Assembly (NCBI RefSeq): GCF_000013025.1
Contig: NC_008358.1
Coordinates: 2,480,001 to 2,544,000 of the forward strand
Direction of reading: 5' to 3'
Origin: Hyphomonas neptunium ATCC 15444
GTDB taxonomy: Bacteria > Pseudomonadota > Alphaproteobacteria > Caulobacterales > Hyphomonadaceae
DNA: 64,000 nucleotides
A program made the position numbers and the translations under genes. How positions within the stretch are numbered: the first letter of the stretch is position 1; the number at the start of each line of letters is the position of its first letter. This document shows positions 33,938-43,137 of this stretch, in pieces. The notes beneath the pieces were generated by a model. That model was not told the origin of the DNA. It did no database searches and was given only the letters and a program-made list of their open reading frames with translations.

Positions 33938-36421
33938 ATGAAATTCCGCATCCTTTCCGCAACCGCCGTTGCCGCCCTTGGCGTCTCCGGCCAGCTTTCC
34001 GCCTTTGCAGACGCGCCTGACGCAGAAGACTCGCGCCGCCTGGAAGTCGTCACCGTGACGACCCAGAAGACCGAGCAGTCGCTGATCGATGTTCCGATCA
34101 ACATCTCCGTGACCGACCAGGACCTGATCGACAAGCTGGGCGGCGACGACATTGAAGACCTCGCCAACTTCATTCCCGGCCTGCAGGTGCAGGCACAGAG
34201 CCTCAACGCGCCGACCTATTCGCTGCGCGGGGTTGTGGCCGATGGCGGCGCGCCGCGCGTTGCGATCTTCCAGAACGGCGTGTCCATCGGGACGCCGGGC
34301 TATGCCACCAGCATCGCCATCTATGACGTTGAGCGCGTCGAAGTTGTGAAAGGCCCGCAGGCAACCCTGTTTGGCCAGGGCGCCCTGATCGGCGGCATCA
34401 ACTACATTCAGAACCGCGCCTCGACCGAAGGCAATGAAGGCAAGGTAACTGTTGAAGGCGGCGATTACAGCTTCCTGCGCGGCGAAGGCTTCTACAACTT
34501 CGCGCTGAGCGACACGCTGGCCGTTCGCGTGGCCGGCCAGATCAAGAATATGGACGGGTATGTTCCGAACACGGCGAACTCTCCCGACCTGATGGGCCAG
34601 GACACGACCGCTGTTCGCGGCGCGATCCATTGGGAGCCGACCCCGGCGGTTACCGCCGATGTGTTCGTCAACTATCAGGAAGACGACTCCACCGGCACGC
34701 AGTTCACCTCCGGCTTCTTCCCCGTAAACGGCGTTGTGGACCCCTACGGCCCGACGGCGATGAACATCAACGCCGACCAGGTGCGCAGCAAGCTGGGCAA
34801 TGACCGCGAGATCCTCGCCGGTACGGCCAACCTGGAATTCGTGCTGAACGACGCCTGGACGCTGACCTCGCTGACCGACTATCGCGAGCTGAGCTCGAAC
34901 GAAGCCTGGGATTCGGATGGCGCAGCCTTCAACCTGCTGCAATTCTATCAGACCCGCGAAGGCGACGCCCTGAGCCAGGAACTGCGCGTCAACTATGACA
35001 ATGGCGGCAAGCTGACCGGCTTCTTCGGCGCCAACTATTTCGACTATGAAACCCGCGACACGCTGACCTTCTCGACCGATGAAGCGTATGCACAGTCGCT
35101 GTTCGGCCCGCAGGTTGCGGCATCGGTAGGCGGCATGGCGAACGCCCGCCGCATTCTGGCGCTGGCCGGCGCGCCCGGCGCAGCCAACTTCGGCAGCTTT
35201 GAAACACCGTTCCAGTATTCGGTGGCACAAATCCTGGCGCAGTACGGCGCGCAGGCTGCCAATAACATCGCGGAAGCCGACATGGTGTTCGGCCCCTTCC
35301 TGGCACTCAATCCGGCCCACGCCGAACGCTCGCGCACCTCTGATGGTCGCACGAGCTACGACCTCTTCGGCGACATCACCTATGATCTGACCGATCGCCT
35401 GACGCTGACCGGTGGTCTGCGCTACACGATCAACGAGCTGTCTGCGTCCAACACCGGCGAAGTGCTTCGCGGCAACCCGGCACTCGGCGGCGCCCTCAAC
35501 GGCGTGACCTTTGCGCCGGGCTTCCTGATCAACGCAGCGACCATCGGCAACCCGGTCAACGCTTCGGCCGAGCCGGACGGCGCCTTCACCTGGCGTCTCA
35601 ACGCGGCTTACCGCGTCTCCGATAACGTCAACACCTGGGTGTCGTATGGCCGTGGCCGCCGCCCGGAAACGCTGTCGATTTCTGGCCGCAACGTCTCGGA
35701 AATCGATGCCGAGACACTGGACAACGTGGAAGCCGGCATGTTCGGCCGCTTCTTCGACGACCGCCTGCAGATGACGACCTCTGTGTATTACGGCCAGTAC
35801 GAGAACTTCCAGACCAGCCGCTTTGACCCGATCAACGGCGTATTCATTGTCGAAAACTCCGGCAACGCCACACAGTATGGTCTCGAGTTCGACGGCCAGG
35901 CGCTGGTGACCGACAATATCCGCCTGCTGGGCACCTATGCCTACAACTTCTCTGAGTATGATGACGAAGACAGCAACGGGAACCCGCTGCAGTTTGCCGG
36001 TAACCGGTTCCGGATGAGCCCGGAGCAGAGCTTCTCTCTGGCCGCCGATATCACCCTTCCGTTCGCTGAGCACGGCACCTTCTCGCTCACGCCGAGCTAT
36101 ATCTGGAAGGGTCAGCAATACTTCGAGGACGACAACGGCTACGACTATGCGGCCGATGGCAATGGCGGGTTCGTTCGCCGCCGGGAAACCTATCCTGACG
36201 GGACGCCAGTGGTCGAAGAAACCGGTGCTTATGGCCTGGTCAACCTGCGCGCAGGCTTTGACAGCGCCGATGAACGCTGGGGCGTCTATGTGCTGGGCGA
36301 GAACCTTCTGGACGAAGAGTATCTGATCGATGTCGGCAACACCGGCGGCGCGTTCGGCCTGCACACCATCATCCGCGGCAAGCCGCAGATGCTGAAAGCC
36401 GGCGCCTACGTGAAATTCTGA
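33938..36421 (+). CDS. TonB-dependent outer-membrane receptor
   Basis: An 827-residue receptor. A signal peptide (MKFRILSATAVAALGVSGQL..., Ala-rich cleavage near FADA) precedes the TonB-box-like LEVVTVTTQKTEQ. The plug domain includes VEVVKGPQATLFGQGALIGGI, and the 22-strand barrel ends with GAYVKF. It imports an unknown large or scarce nutrient. The glycerophosphodiesterase gene follows 25 bp later. It opens the accessory island and is preceded by a palindromic operator. The long antisense frame on the other strand is an artefact of codon bias. Confidence 0.93.
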   Translation: MKFRILSATAVAALGVSGQLSAFADAPDAEDSRRLEVVTVTTQKTEQSLIDVPINISVTDQDLIDKLGGDDIEDLANFIPGLQVQAQSLNAPTYSLRGVVADGGAPRVAIFQNGVSIGTPGYATSIAIYDVERVEVVKGPQATLFGQGALIGGINYIQNRASTEGNEGKVTVEGGDYSFLRGEGFYNFALSDTLAVRVAGQIKNMDGYVPNTANSPDLMGQDTTAVRGAIHWEPTPAVTADVFVNYQEDDSTGTQFTSGFFPVNGVVDPYGPTAMNINADQVRSKLGNDREILAGTANLEFVLNDAWTLTSLTDYRELSSNEAWDSDGAAFNLLQFYQTREGDALSQELRVNYDNGGKLTGFFGANYFDYETRDTLTFSTDEAYAQSLFGPQVAASVGGMANARRILALAGAPGAANFGSFETPFQYSVAQILAQYGAQAANNIAEADMVFGPFLALNPAHAERSRTSDGRTSYDLFGDITYDLTDRLTLTGGLRYTINELSASNTGEVLRGNPALGGALNGVTFAPGFLINAATIGNPVNASAEPDGAFTWRLNAAYRVSDNVNTWVSYGRGRRPETLSISGRNVSEIDAETLDNVEAGMFGRFFDDRLQMTTSVYYGQYENFQTSRFDPINGVFIVENSGNATQYGLEFDGQALVTDNIRLLGTYAYNFSEYDDEDSNGNPLQFAGNRFRMSPEQSFSLAADITLPFAEHGTFSLTPSYIWKGQQYFEDDNGYDYAADGNGGFVRRRETYPDGTPVVEETGAYGLVNLRAGFDSADERWGVYVLGENLLDEEYLIDVGNTGGAFGLHTIIRGKPQMLKAGAYVKF

Positions 36422-36446
36422 TCCGGGCAAAGAGGAGACCTCTGCC

Positions 36447-37472
36447 ATGAAATATGTCGTCGCAATTGCCGCCATCATGCTGGCGGCTTGCAGCGCGGCC
36501 CCTGTTGCAGGCTCGGAGGAGGCGTTGACCTCCTCCGCAGCCGAGCAGGCGCCTGCTGCCTACGGTACGCTTTCGGGCGACAAGCCGATCATCATCGCCC
36601 ACCGCGGCGCGAGCGGCCTGTTCCCTGAACATACGATCCCCGGCTATGAAGCCGCGATCGATCAGGGGGCGGACTTCATCGAGCCCGACCTCGTGATGAC
36701 CAAGGATGGCGTGCTGATCGCCCGCCATGACGCCTATCTTTCCGCCACCACGGACGTGGCCGACCGTCCCGAGTTCGCTGATCGCAAGGTGAAGCGCGAA
36801 ACGCCAATGGGCGAAATGGAAGATTGGTGGGCAGACGATTTCACGCTCGCCGAGATCAAGACCCTGAAAGCGCGCCAGCAATTCCCGTCGCGAACGAAGG
36901 AACATGACGGCAAGCTGGACATCGTGACCTTTGACGAGGTGATGGATGTGGCGCTGGCCGCCGCCAAGGAAGGCCGCACTGTTGGCCTGCACATCGAAGC
37001 CAAATGGCCGGGCTATTATTCCTCGGTGGGCCTCGACATGGTCGACCCGATGATCGAAGCCATGAAGGCCAAGGGCCTGGAAGAAGCCGACATCCCGGTG
37101 TTCATCCAGAGCTTCGAGCCGGAATTCCTGGCCGCCTTTGCCGCCAAGAGCGATCTGCCGACCATCCAGAACATGGTGGGCCCTCCCTACAACAAGATGC
37201 TCGGCCTGGAATACAATATCGACGAGATGACGACGACCGGCGTTGGCGCCGAGAAGTCCTTCATCCTCAACGCCGATGGCACGACGACGGACTTTATCGA
37301 GAAAGCCCACGCCAAGGGTCTGCTGGTGCACGTCTATACCGTGCGCGATGACGCGCCGATGGCCGGCTATGAAAATGCGCAGGCTGAGCTGACAGCGCTC
37401 ATCAAGGCCGGCGCTGATGGAATCTGGGTTGATTACCCAGAAACCGGGGTCGCGGTTCGCGACGCCAACTGA
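36447..37472 (+). CDS. Glycerophosphodiester phosphodiesterase (GlpQ-like lipoprotein)
   Basis: A 341-residue GDPD-family enzyme that hydrolyses glycerophosphodiesters to sn-glycerol-3-phosphate and an alcohol. The lipoprotein signal MKYVVAIAAIMLAAC ends in lipobox LAAC, placing it in the envelope. Catalytic motifs are IIAHRGASGLFPEHT (HR and E) and DFIEPDLVMTKDGVLIARHD (E, D, H). It is 25 bp after the TonB receptor and followed by a strong terminator, so the two probably form one unit. The receptor substrate might therefore be a phosphodiester-containing molecule; this is inference. Confidence 0.92.
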   Translation: MKYVVAIAAIMLAACSAAPVAGSEEALTSSAAEQAPAAYGTLSGDKPIIIAHRGASGLFPEHTIPGYEAAIDQGADFIEPDLVMTKDGVLIARHDAYLSATTDVADRPEFADRKVKRETPMGEMEDWWADDFTLAEIKTLKARQQFPSRTKEHDGKLDIVTFDEVMDVALAAAKEGRTVGLHIEAKWPGYYSSVGLDMVDPMIEAMKAKGLEEADIPVFIQSFEPEFLAAFAAKSDLPTIQNMVGPPYNKMLGLEYNIDEMTTTGVGAEKSFILNADGTTTDFIEKAHAKGLLVHVYTVRDDAPMAGYENAQAELTALIKAGADGIWVDYPETGVAVRDAN

Positions 37473-37508
37473 AGCCGCGCAAGCGGTTAGTTTCCTCCCT
37501 AACTTTTT

Positions 37509-37538
37509 GGGGCGTCCTTCGGGGCGCCCCCTTTTTTT
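37509..37538 (+). terminator. Strong intrinsic terminator after the GDPD gene
   Basis: A 9-bp GC stem GGGGCGTCC / GGGCGCCCC with a TTCG tetraloop (37509-37530) is followed by seven T residues. It separates the receptor/GDPD unit from the next operon. Confidence 0.95.
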
Positions 37539-37625
37539 GTCTGGAATCAGGGGGGCGGAATGGGACGCGCCGAAAACCTGAAAAAAGCTCATAAGTTTCC
37601 CTAAGGGAGCCGCTTGCCAGAAAAA

Positions 37626-37641
37626 TTAGAACATGTTCCAA
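37626..37641. promoter_or_regulatory. GAACATGTTC palindrome upstream of the LysM-like gene
   Basis: A perfect 10-bp palindrome GAACATGTTC (37629-37638) is extended by flanking TT/AA matches. It lies 30 bp upstream of the LysM-like gene start. It is a candidate repressor or activator site for the 37668-42370 operon. The encoded TetR at 42408 is one candidate regulator. Confidence 0.5.
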
Positions 37642-37667
37642 TTATTTCAAAGATCGGGAGGATTATC

Positions 37668-37910
37668 ATGGCCGCTGCAGAACTCTCACGGGTGCGCAAA
37701 TCGGTATTGCCCCAGCCGGGCGACACCTGGGACAGCATCGCAAAGCGCGAATTGCCGGACATGGACGCGGCCAAGGCCGTCTCCAGCCTGCAAAGCTGGA
37801 ACCTGCATGTGTTCATGCGGGCAGCGGGCGCGGCGGGCGGCGTGCGCGGCACCAATCCGATCCTGCCAAGCGATGTGATCTTCATCGAGGCGCCGCAGGT
37901 CAAGGCATGA
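37668..37910 (+). CDS. Small LysM-like protein without signal peptide
   Basis: An 80-residue protein. The segment LPQPGDTWDSIAKRELPDM...LQSWNLHVF...NPILPSDVIFI has the pattern of a LysM domain (PGDTxxxIA, a later N, LxxGxxIxI). No signal peptide or membrane segment is visible, unlike secreted peptidoglycan-binding LysM proteins. The ATG at 37668 has GGGAGGA 5 nt upstream and is favoured over a start at 37614. It overlaps the following 84-residue gene by ATGA and heads the deacylase operon. Phage tail protein X has a similar fold, but no phage genes are nearby. Confidence 0.65.
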   Translation: MAAAELSRVRKSVLPQPGDTWDSIAKRELPDMDAAKAVSSLQSWNLHVFMRAAGAAGGVRGTNPILPSDVIFIEAPQVKA

Positions 37911-38161
37911 GCATTGCCGTCATCAGTGAGGTTCAGATTGCGGCCGCCCATGATGGCGACGCGGAGCTTCTGGTGACTTTGAAATATGAGAATGGCGGCA
38001 CCACGCTCGTCACGCTGGACGAGTATGCCGTGCGGGCACTGTTTGATTCCTGCGGGACAACGGTGCCGGAGAAACTCATCGGGGCGAGCTGGGAGCATGT
38101 ACGCGACGCGCTCATCGCCTCTTCACAACGATATGCCGGCGCATCGGCAACAGGACATTAG
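37907..38161 (+). CDS. Hypothetical protein, 84 aa
   Basis: I do not recognise this family. It is a small acidic soluble protein with alternating hydrophobic residues (VISEVQIAAAH, ELLVTLKYENGGTTLVTLDEYAVRALFD) that suggest a compact alpha/beta fold. Its start overlaps the LysM-like gene stop (ATGA) and its stop lies 13 bp before the deacylase ATG. The tight packing implies a joint function, perhaps as small subunits or chaperones of the deacylase; this is inference. Confidence 0.65.
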   Translation: MSIAVISEVQIAAAHDGDAELLVTLKYENGGTTLVTLDEYAVRALFDSCGTTVPEKLIGASWEHVRDALIASSQRYAGASATGH

Positions 38162-38174
38162 GGAGGATTTGAAT

Positions 38175-39872
38175 ATGTATGATCTGGTGATCAGGAACGG
38201 CACGATTGTCGATGGCTCGGGCATGCCTTCCTACAAGGCGGACATTGCCGTAACCGGCAATCGTATCGCAAAGATTGGCCGCGTGGCCGAAACAGGCCGT
38301 GAGGAAGTGGACGCTTCGGGTAAGGTCGTTTCGCCCGGCTTTATTGATCCGCACACACATTTCGACGCCCAGCTTCTGTGGGATGGCTATGCCAAGCCTG
38401 CCCTGTCGCATGGCGTGACGACGATCGTTCCTGGCAACTGCTCCCTGTCCCTGGCGCCGCTTAAAGCGGAACACCGCATGAAGCTTGTCGGCATGTTCAA
38501 TCAGATTGAAGAAATGCCGTACAAAGCCTTCAAAGAAGGCGTCGTCTGGGACTGGGAGACATTTTCCGAATATATCACACGCATCCGCAAGGGGCTGGCC
38601 ATCAATGTGGCGCCGCTGGTCGGGCATAGCGTGATCCGTCTCTGGGTGATGGGCGACGCCGCGATGGAGCGGACCGCGACGGCCGAGGAAATCGCCGGCA
38701 TGCAAGGCGTGCTGCGCGAGTGTCTCGACGCCGGCGCGGTGGGCCTCTCCACCAGCTATGTCGACATGGACGAGACGCTGCTTCCCGTGCCGAGCCGGTA
38801 TGCGGATGCGAGCGAAGTGGACGCGCTGGCCTCGGTGCTGGGCGAGTATGGCCGTATCCTGCAGATCGTGCCGGAGTTCTACGATCCGGACCTGACGATT
38901 GCGCGCCTTGATCAGCTGGCTGAAATCTCGCTGAAATATTCGATCCCGACGACCTTCTCGCCGCTGTTCATCAATGCCGACAATGTAGAGGCAGTGGAGC
39001 GCGTGATGGCGCGGGTGGACGAGCAGTTTGCGCGCGGGGCCCGTGTGTGGCCGCAGGTACAGACGCGCCCGATCGACATCAGCTTCAGCTTTGCTGTGCC
39101 GAGCCTGATCTTCGTGCGCCTGCCAAACTGGTACAAGATCATGCGCTTTGGCACGCAGGACGAAATCATTGCGGCGTTCTCCGACCCGGAGAAGCGCAAG
39201 AAGCTGATCGCCGAAGCCACGCCGAATATGGGCCTCTGGTCATTCCTGACACTGCGCTTTGCGCAGACGGAAGCGAACCAGAAATATGTCGGCAAGACGC
39301 TGGCCGAGATCGGTGAGATGCGCGGTTGCACGGCGCTGGAAGCGATGATCGACCTCTCCATCGAAGAGAAGCTGGACGCCCATTTCATGGCCGCAAACAT
39401 GGGCCATAACTCCGACGAGCGTGTCAGCGCGATGCTGAAGCATCCGCGCGTGCATATCGGCGCCAGCGATGGCGGGGCGCACATCCTCTCCTTCTCCACC
39501 TATGGCGACACGGGATATCTGTTCTCCCACTTCGTCCGTAATCTGAATGCCATGAGCATCGAAGAAGCGGTGAAGAAGGTGACCTCTGACACGGCCGGCA
39601 TCTGGGGCATTCCGGACCGCGGCCTGATCCAGAAAGGCTATGTGGCTGATCTGGTGGTGTTTGACGCCGCGACGATCGACCGGGGCGAAGAGACCTATGT
39701 TCAGGACGTTCCGGGCGACGGGAAACGCTATGTGCGCGACTCGCGCGGCGTGGACACTGTGGTGGTTGGCGGCGGCGTCGCCTGGTCGGCGGCTGCGGGC
39801 TACAAGGACGACACGCGCGGCGCGATCCTGCCGGGCGAAGCGGCAGCAACCCGCCCGCTGGTGGCCGCATGA
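38175..39872 (+). CDS. N-acyl-D-amino-acid deacylase family amidohydrolase
   Basis: A 565-residue amidohydrolase of the D-aminoacylase type (N-acyl-D-Glu/Asp deacylase-like). Landmarks are YDLVIRNGTIVDGSG, the metal motif GFIDPHTHFDAQLLWDG, VTTIVPGNCSLSLAPL, and the late Asp in HIGASDGGAH. The C-terminus re-forms the small beta domain (GYVADLVVFDAATI). Family members release free D-amino acids from N-acyl forms, but many paralogues have other amide or ester substrates. The ATG at 38175 has GGGAGG upstream. Its stop overlaps the epoxide hydrolase start. The nearby dadA and alr make a D-amino acid product plausible. Confidence 0.8.
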   Translation: MYDLVIRNGTIVDGSGMPSYKADIAVTGNRIAKIGRVAETGREEVDASGKVVSPGFIDPHTHFDAQLLWDGYAKPALSHGVTTIVPGNCSLSLAPLKAEHRMKLVGMFNQIEEMPYKAFKEGVVWDWETFSEYITRIRKGLAINVAPLVGHSVIRLWVMGDAAMERTATAEEIAGMQGVLRECLDAGAVGLSTSYVDMDETLLPVPSRYADASEVDALASVLGEYGRILQIVPEFYDPDLTIARLDQLAEISLKYSIPTTFSPLFINADNVEAVERVMARVDEQFARGARVWPQVQTRPIDISFSFAVPSLIFVRLPNWYKIMRFGTQDEIIAAFSDPEKRKKLIAEATPNMGLWSFLTLRFAQTEANQKYVGKTLAEIGEMRGCTALEAMIDLSIEEKLDAHFMAANMGHNSDERVSAMLKHPRVHIGASDGGAHILSFSTYGDTGYLFSHFVRNLNAMSIEEAVKKVTSDTAGIWGIPDRGLIQKGYVADLVVFDAATIDRGEETYVQDVPGDGKRYVRDSRGVDTVVVGGGVAWSAAAGYKDDTRGAILPGEAAATRPLVAA

Positions 39873-40831
39873 GTTGGCCGGGCGTTACGCAGCGCCGGGT
39901 TGCGACCAACGGCATTGAGCTGAACATTGCCGAGGCGGGCGAAGGCCCGCTGGTGCTTCTGCTGCATGGCTTTCCGGAATCCTGGTATTCTTGGCGCCAT
40001 CAGTTCGCGCCTCTGGCAGCGGCGGGCTATCATGTCGTCGCGCCGGACATGCGCGGCTATGGCAAGAGCGACAAGCCGCCGGAAATTACCGACTATGTTC
40101 AGACAGAAGTTATTAAGGACGTTATCGGCCTGATCCCGGCGCTGGGCTATGACAATGCCGTTGTGATCGGACATGACTGGGGGGCGCCGACGGCATGGTC
40201 GACCGCGCTGTTCCATCCGGACAAGGTGCGGGCCGTGGGCGGACTTTCCGTGCCGTTCATGCCGCGCTCGCCCGTTCAGCCGATGCCGATGCTGCGGGAA
40301 ATTTACAAAGGCCAGTTCTTCTACCAACTCTATTTCCAGGAGCCGGGCGTCGCCGAGGCCGAATTCGAGAAGGACATGCACACCGCGCTACGCAAGTTCC
40401 TGATCATGGCGGCGGGCGAGACAGACCTGACCACGCTGGCGCCTAAGACGGAAGATGACGACCTTCTCACCAGCCTGCCCTATCCGGAAACGCTGCCGAA
40501 ATGGCTGACGGCCGCCGACCTCGATTTCTATGTGTCGGAGTTCACGGCGTCCGGCATGCGCGGGCCCATCAACTATTACCGCAACCACGACCTTCACTGG
40601 CAACTGACCGAAGGCGCGCCGATGGAAATCCATCAGCCTGCGATGTTTATTGCCGGCACGGCGGACGGCGTGGTGATGATGGCGGCGGCCGCCATTGAGG
40701 CCATGCCGCATTTCGTCAAGGACCTGCGGATCAACAAGATGATCCCCGGCATCGGCCACTGGACCCAACAGGAAGCGCCGGAGGCGGTCAACGAGACCAT
40801 CCTGGAATTCCTTCGCAACATCGACTCCTAA
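39869..40831 (+). CDS. Alpha/beta hydrolase, epoxide hydrolase type
   Basis: A 320-residue cytoplasmic alpha/beta hydrolase. The oxyanion-hole motif is LHGFPESWYSWRHQ and the nucleophile is the Asp of IGHDWGAPTAW, which is typical of epoxide hydrolases and dehalogenases rather than Ser esterases. Lid tyrosines are plausible, and the catalytic His is in GIGHWTQQEAP. It would hydrolyse an epoxide to a diol. It overlaps the deacylase by 4 bp and precedes a FAD monooxygenase, which could produce the epoxide. Confidence 0.88.
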   Translation: MSWPGVTQRRVATNGIELNIAEAGEGPLVLLLHGFPESWYSWRHQFAPLAAAGYHVVAPDMRGYGKSDKPPEITDYVQTEVIKDVIGLIPALGYDNAVVIGHDWGAPTAWSTALFHPDKVRAVGGLSVPFMPRSPVQPMPMLREIYKGQFFYQLYFQEPGVAEAEFEKDMHTALRKFLIMAAGETDLTTLAPKTEDDDLLTSLPYPETLPKWLTAADLDFYVSEFTASGMRGPINYYRNHDLHWQLTEGAPMEIHQPAMFIAGTADGVVMMAAAAIEAMPHFVKDLRINKMIPGIGHWTQQEAPEAVNETILEFLRNIDS

Positions 40832-40849
40832 ACCCTCAGGGGACCACGC

Positions 40850-42370
40850 ATGCGTGAACAAGTAATCGTCATTGGCGCCGGAATCGGTGGGCTCTGCACG
40901 GCTTTGATGCTGGCGCCATCGGGGCGTGACATCATCGTTCTGGAGCGGGACGGGCCGCTGGAAACCAGCGATCCCGATGAGCTGTTCAAGACCTGGAAGC
41001 GGGTTGGCGTGGGGCATGTGCGCCAGAGCCACGCGTTTCTGGCGCGCCTGCGCACCATCATGAAATCTGAACACCCTGCCCTGCTGGACCAGCTGCTTGA
41101 GCTGGGCGTGCGGGAGTTGCCGTTTGAAAACATGCTGACCGAAAAGCAGCAGGCGCGTTACCGGGCAGAGCCCGAGGACGCCGAGCTGACCATTCTCACC
41201 AGCCGCCGCACGACACTGGAAATGGCCATGCGGCGCTATGTGCAGACACTGGAGAATGTGACGCTGCGTTCGGGATTTCTCGTCCGCAAGCTGATTACCC
41301 GAAAGGGCGAAGATGGTATCTTTGATGTCTCTGGCGTTGAGGGCGAAGAGAATGGCGCGCCGATTACGTTGACGGCTGATGTGGTTGTAGATGCCAGCGG
41401 CAAGAGCGGCTTCACCATTGAGCAGTTGATGGAAGAAGGCGCCGGTATCCGCGAGGAAAGCGAGAGCGCCGGCATTCTTTATTTCACGCGCCATTACCGG
41501 TTCCTGCCGGGAAAATCCGAACCCGACCGCAACGAGAACCCACCGCCGACCGGCGATCTGGGGTTCCTGAAGTTCGGGGTGTTTCCCGGCGACAATGGCA
41601 ATTTTTCCATTACCGTCGCGATTCCCGAGATTGAGATGGAGCTGCGTAAATCCATCCTTGATCCGGATATATTCCACCAGATTACCCTGATGCTGCCGGG
41701 GCTTCGTCCGTGGACGAATTCGGAGCAGTCCGAACCGACGAGCAAGGTGTTCGGCATGGGCGATCTGATCAGCCGCTGGCGCGATATGGTGGTGGACGGA
41801 AAGCCTGCCGCGCGCGGCTATTTTCCGCTCGGCGATACGCTGGTGCGCACTAATCCACTGTATGGCCGGGGCTGTTCCTTTGCGGCGGTTGCCGCGCAGG
41901 CCTTGCGCCACACGCTGGACGAAACGCCTGATCCTGTCGCGCGGGCGCTGGCTTTTCATGAGCGCGTGACGGCGGAGCTTCATCCCTTCTATATCGTACA
42001 GCGCCGGCAGGACCGCAGCGCTATCAAACGCGCCCACGAAACGCTAACGCCGGGGGCCAAGCAGAGCTTCAAATCGAAGCTGATGGAAAGCTTTGTGGAG
42101 GACGGCGTGAAGATTGCCGTGCGCTCCGATCCGCGGCTTCTGCGCGAGGCAATGCGCGGGTTTCATATGCTGGAGCATCCGGAAAAGTGGCTCGGCAAGC
42201 CGAAGAACATGGCGGGCGTTCTCTATTACTGGGCGCGCGGCAAGCGGCTGAATGCGGCGGCCTATGCGCCCAAGCCGGGGCCAGAGCGGATCGAGATGAT
42301 GAAGGCGCTGAAGCTGAACTATCAGGCCGACATGGAACGGGCCGCGACCGAAAGGCCACTGGCCGCATGA
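40850..42370 (+). CDS. FAD-dependent monooxygenase/oxidoreductase
   Basis: A 506-residue flavoprotein. The N-terminal dinucleotide-binding motif is VIVIGAGIGGLCTALMLAPSG. A Pro-rich later FAD motif region reads YFPLGDTLVRTNPLYGRGCSFAAV, as in squalene-epoxidase-like or halogenase-like group A monooxygenases. This group inserts oxygen into aromatic or alkene substrates. The ATG at 40850 has GGGGA upstream. It follows the epoxide hydrolase by 18 bp and is followed by a TetR gene, suggesting an oxidation-hydrolysis pair under local control. Substrate unknown. Confidence 0.8.
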   Translation: MREQVIVIGAGIGGLCTALMLAPSGRDIIVLERDGPLETSDPDELFKTWKRVGVGHVRQSHAFLARLRTIMKSEHPALLDQLLELGVRELPFENMLTEKQQARYRAEPEDAELTILTSRRTTLEMAMRRYVQTLENVTLRSGFLVRKLITRKGEDGIFDVSGVEGEENGAPITLTADVVVDASGKSGFTIEQLMEEGAGIREESESAGILYFTRHYRFLPGKSEPDRNENPPPTGDLGFLKFGVFPGDNGNFSITVAIPEIEMELRKSILDPDIFHQITLMLPGLRPWTNSEQSEPTSKVFGMGDLISRWRDMVVDGKPAARGYFPLGDTLVRTNPLYGRGCSFAAVAAQALRHTLDETPDPVARALAFHERVTAELHPFYIVQRRQDRSAIKRAHETLTPGAKQSFKSKLMESFVEDGVKIAVRSDPRLLREAMRGFHMLEHPEKWLGKPKNMAGVLYYWARGKRLNAAAYAPKPGPERIEMMKALKLNYQADMERAATERPLAA

Positions 42371-42407
42371 GCGGAAAGACGCCAGAACCCCGGAAGGCGC
42401 ATATCGC

Positions 42408-43133
42408 ATGACGCCGCCCATTCTGGAGGCTGGCCCCACGACCATGTCTGAACCCGTTGCTGATCTTGGCCGCCGCGAACAGGCGAAAGCCGAACGCCGG
42501 CAGAAGATTATGCGCGCGGCGCGCGACATGATCCGCGAGACGGGCGACATGAACCTCTCGATGCGTGAGCTGGCCAAGCGCGCCGAAGTGAGCGTAGCGA
42601 CCTCATATAACCTTTTCGGATCAAAGCGCGCGGTCGTGATGGCTGTGCTGGAGGATGAGCGGGACTTCGTTCAGAAGTATCACAAGCTGCATGTGGCCAA
42701 TGCGATTGAGCGCATCTTTGAGGCCTATGAGCTGGCCTATGGATATTTCGTTCAGGACCCGGACTTTTACCGGCCGCTCTGGCGCGCGCTGCTGACAGCG
42801 GGCAGCAAGGAAGATGATACCGGGCTGGTGAGCCCCGAACGCCAGGCGCAGACGCGCGCGGCGTGGCATCTGTTGCTCACCGAAGCGCGGGATGAGGGGT
42901 TGCTGCGCGCCGACACTGCCGTGACACCGCTGGAGCGCGCGCTATCTCACATTGCCGGAGGAACCCTTCTATCCTGGGCGGTTGGTACGCTGGATACCGA
43001 AGACCTGATGGCATCGGTGGGGCATGGCTACGCGCTGCTGCTGAGCGCTGCGGCGACGCCCGAGGGCCGGGACCTGCTGGAGCGTAAACGCAGAAACTAT
43101 GAGACGGTTCTGGCTCAGAATGCGACGCGCTGA
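42408..43133 (+). CDS. TetR-family transcriptional regulator
   Basis: A 241-residue regulator with DNA-binding helices at about residues 24-70 (MRELAKRAEVSVATSYNLFGSKRAVVMAV). The C-terminal half is helical and would bind a small effector. It lies 37 bp downstream of the monooxygenase in the same direction and ends 4 bp before the convergent dadA stop. It probably regulates the deacylase-monooxygenase operon, whose upstream palindrome GAACATGTTC is a candidate site. An alternative start at 42444 (MSEPVADL) is possible. Confidence 0.9.
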   Translation: MTPPILEAGPTTMSEPVADLGRREQAKAERRQKIMRAARDMIRETGDMNLSMRELAKRAEVSVATSYNLFGSKRAVVMAVLEDERDFVQKYHKLHVANAIERIFEAYELAYGYFVQDPDFYRPLWRALLTAGSKEDDTGLVSPERQAQTRAAWHLLLTEARDEGLLRADTAVTPLERALSHIAGGTLLSWAVGTLDTEDLMASVGHGYALLLSAAATPEGRDLLERKRRNYETVLAQNATR

Positions 43134-43137
43134 CCTG

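Noticed and set aside
33887-36478. An 863-codon open frame on the minus strand opposite the TonB receptor
   Set aside because: It mirrors the receptor codons and contains low-complexity Val/Gly/Ala/Arg-rich sequence without domains. High-GC codon bias keeps antisense frames open.
37668-38161. Prophage remnant (LysM-like tail protein X plus a small protein)
   Set aside because: No other phage gene, integrase or attachment site is nearby, and the pair is coupled to a metabolic operon.
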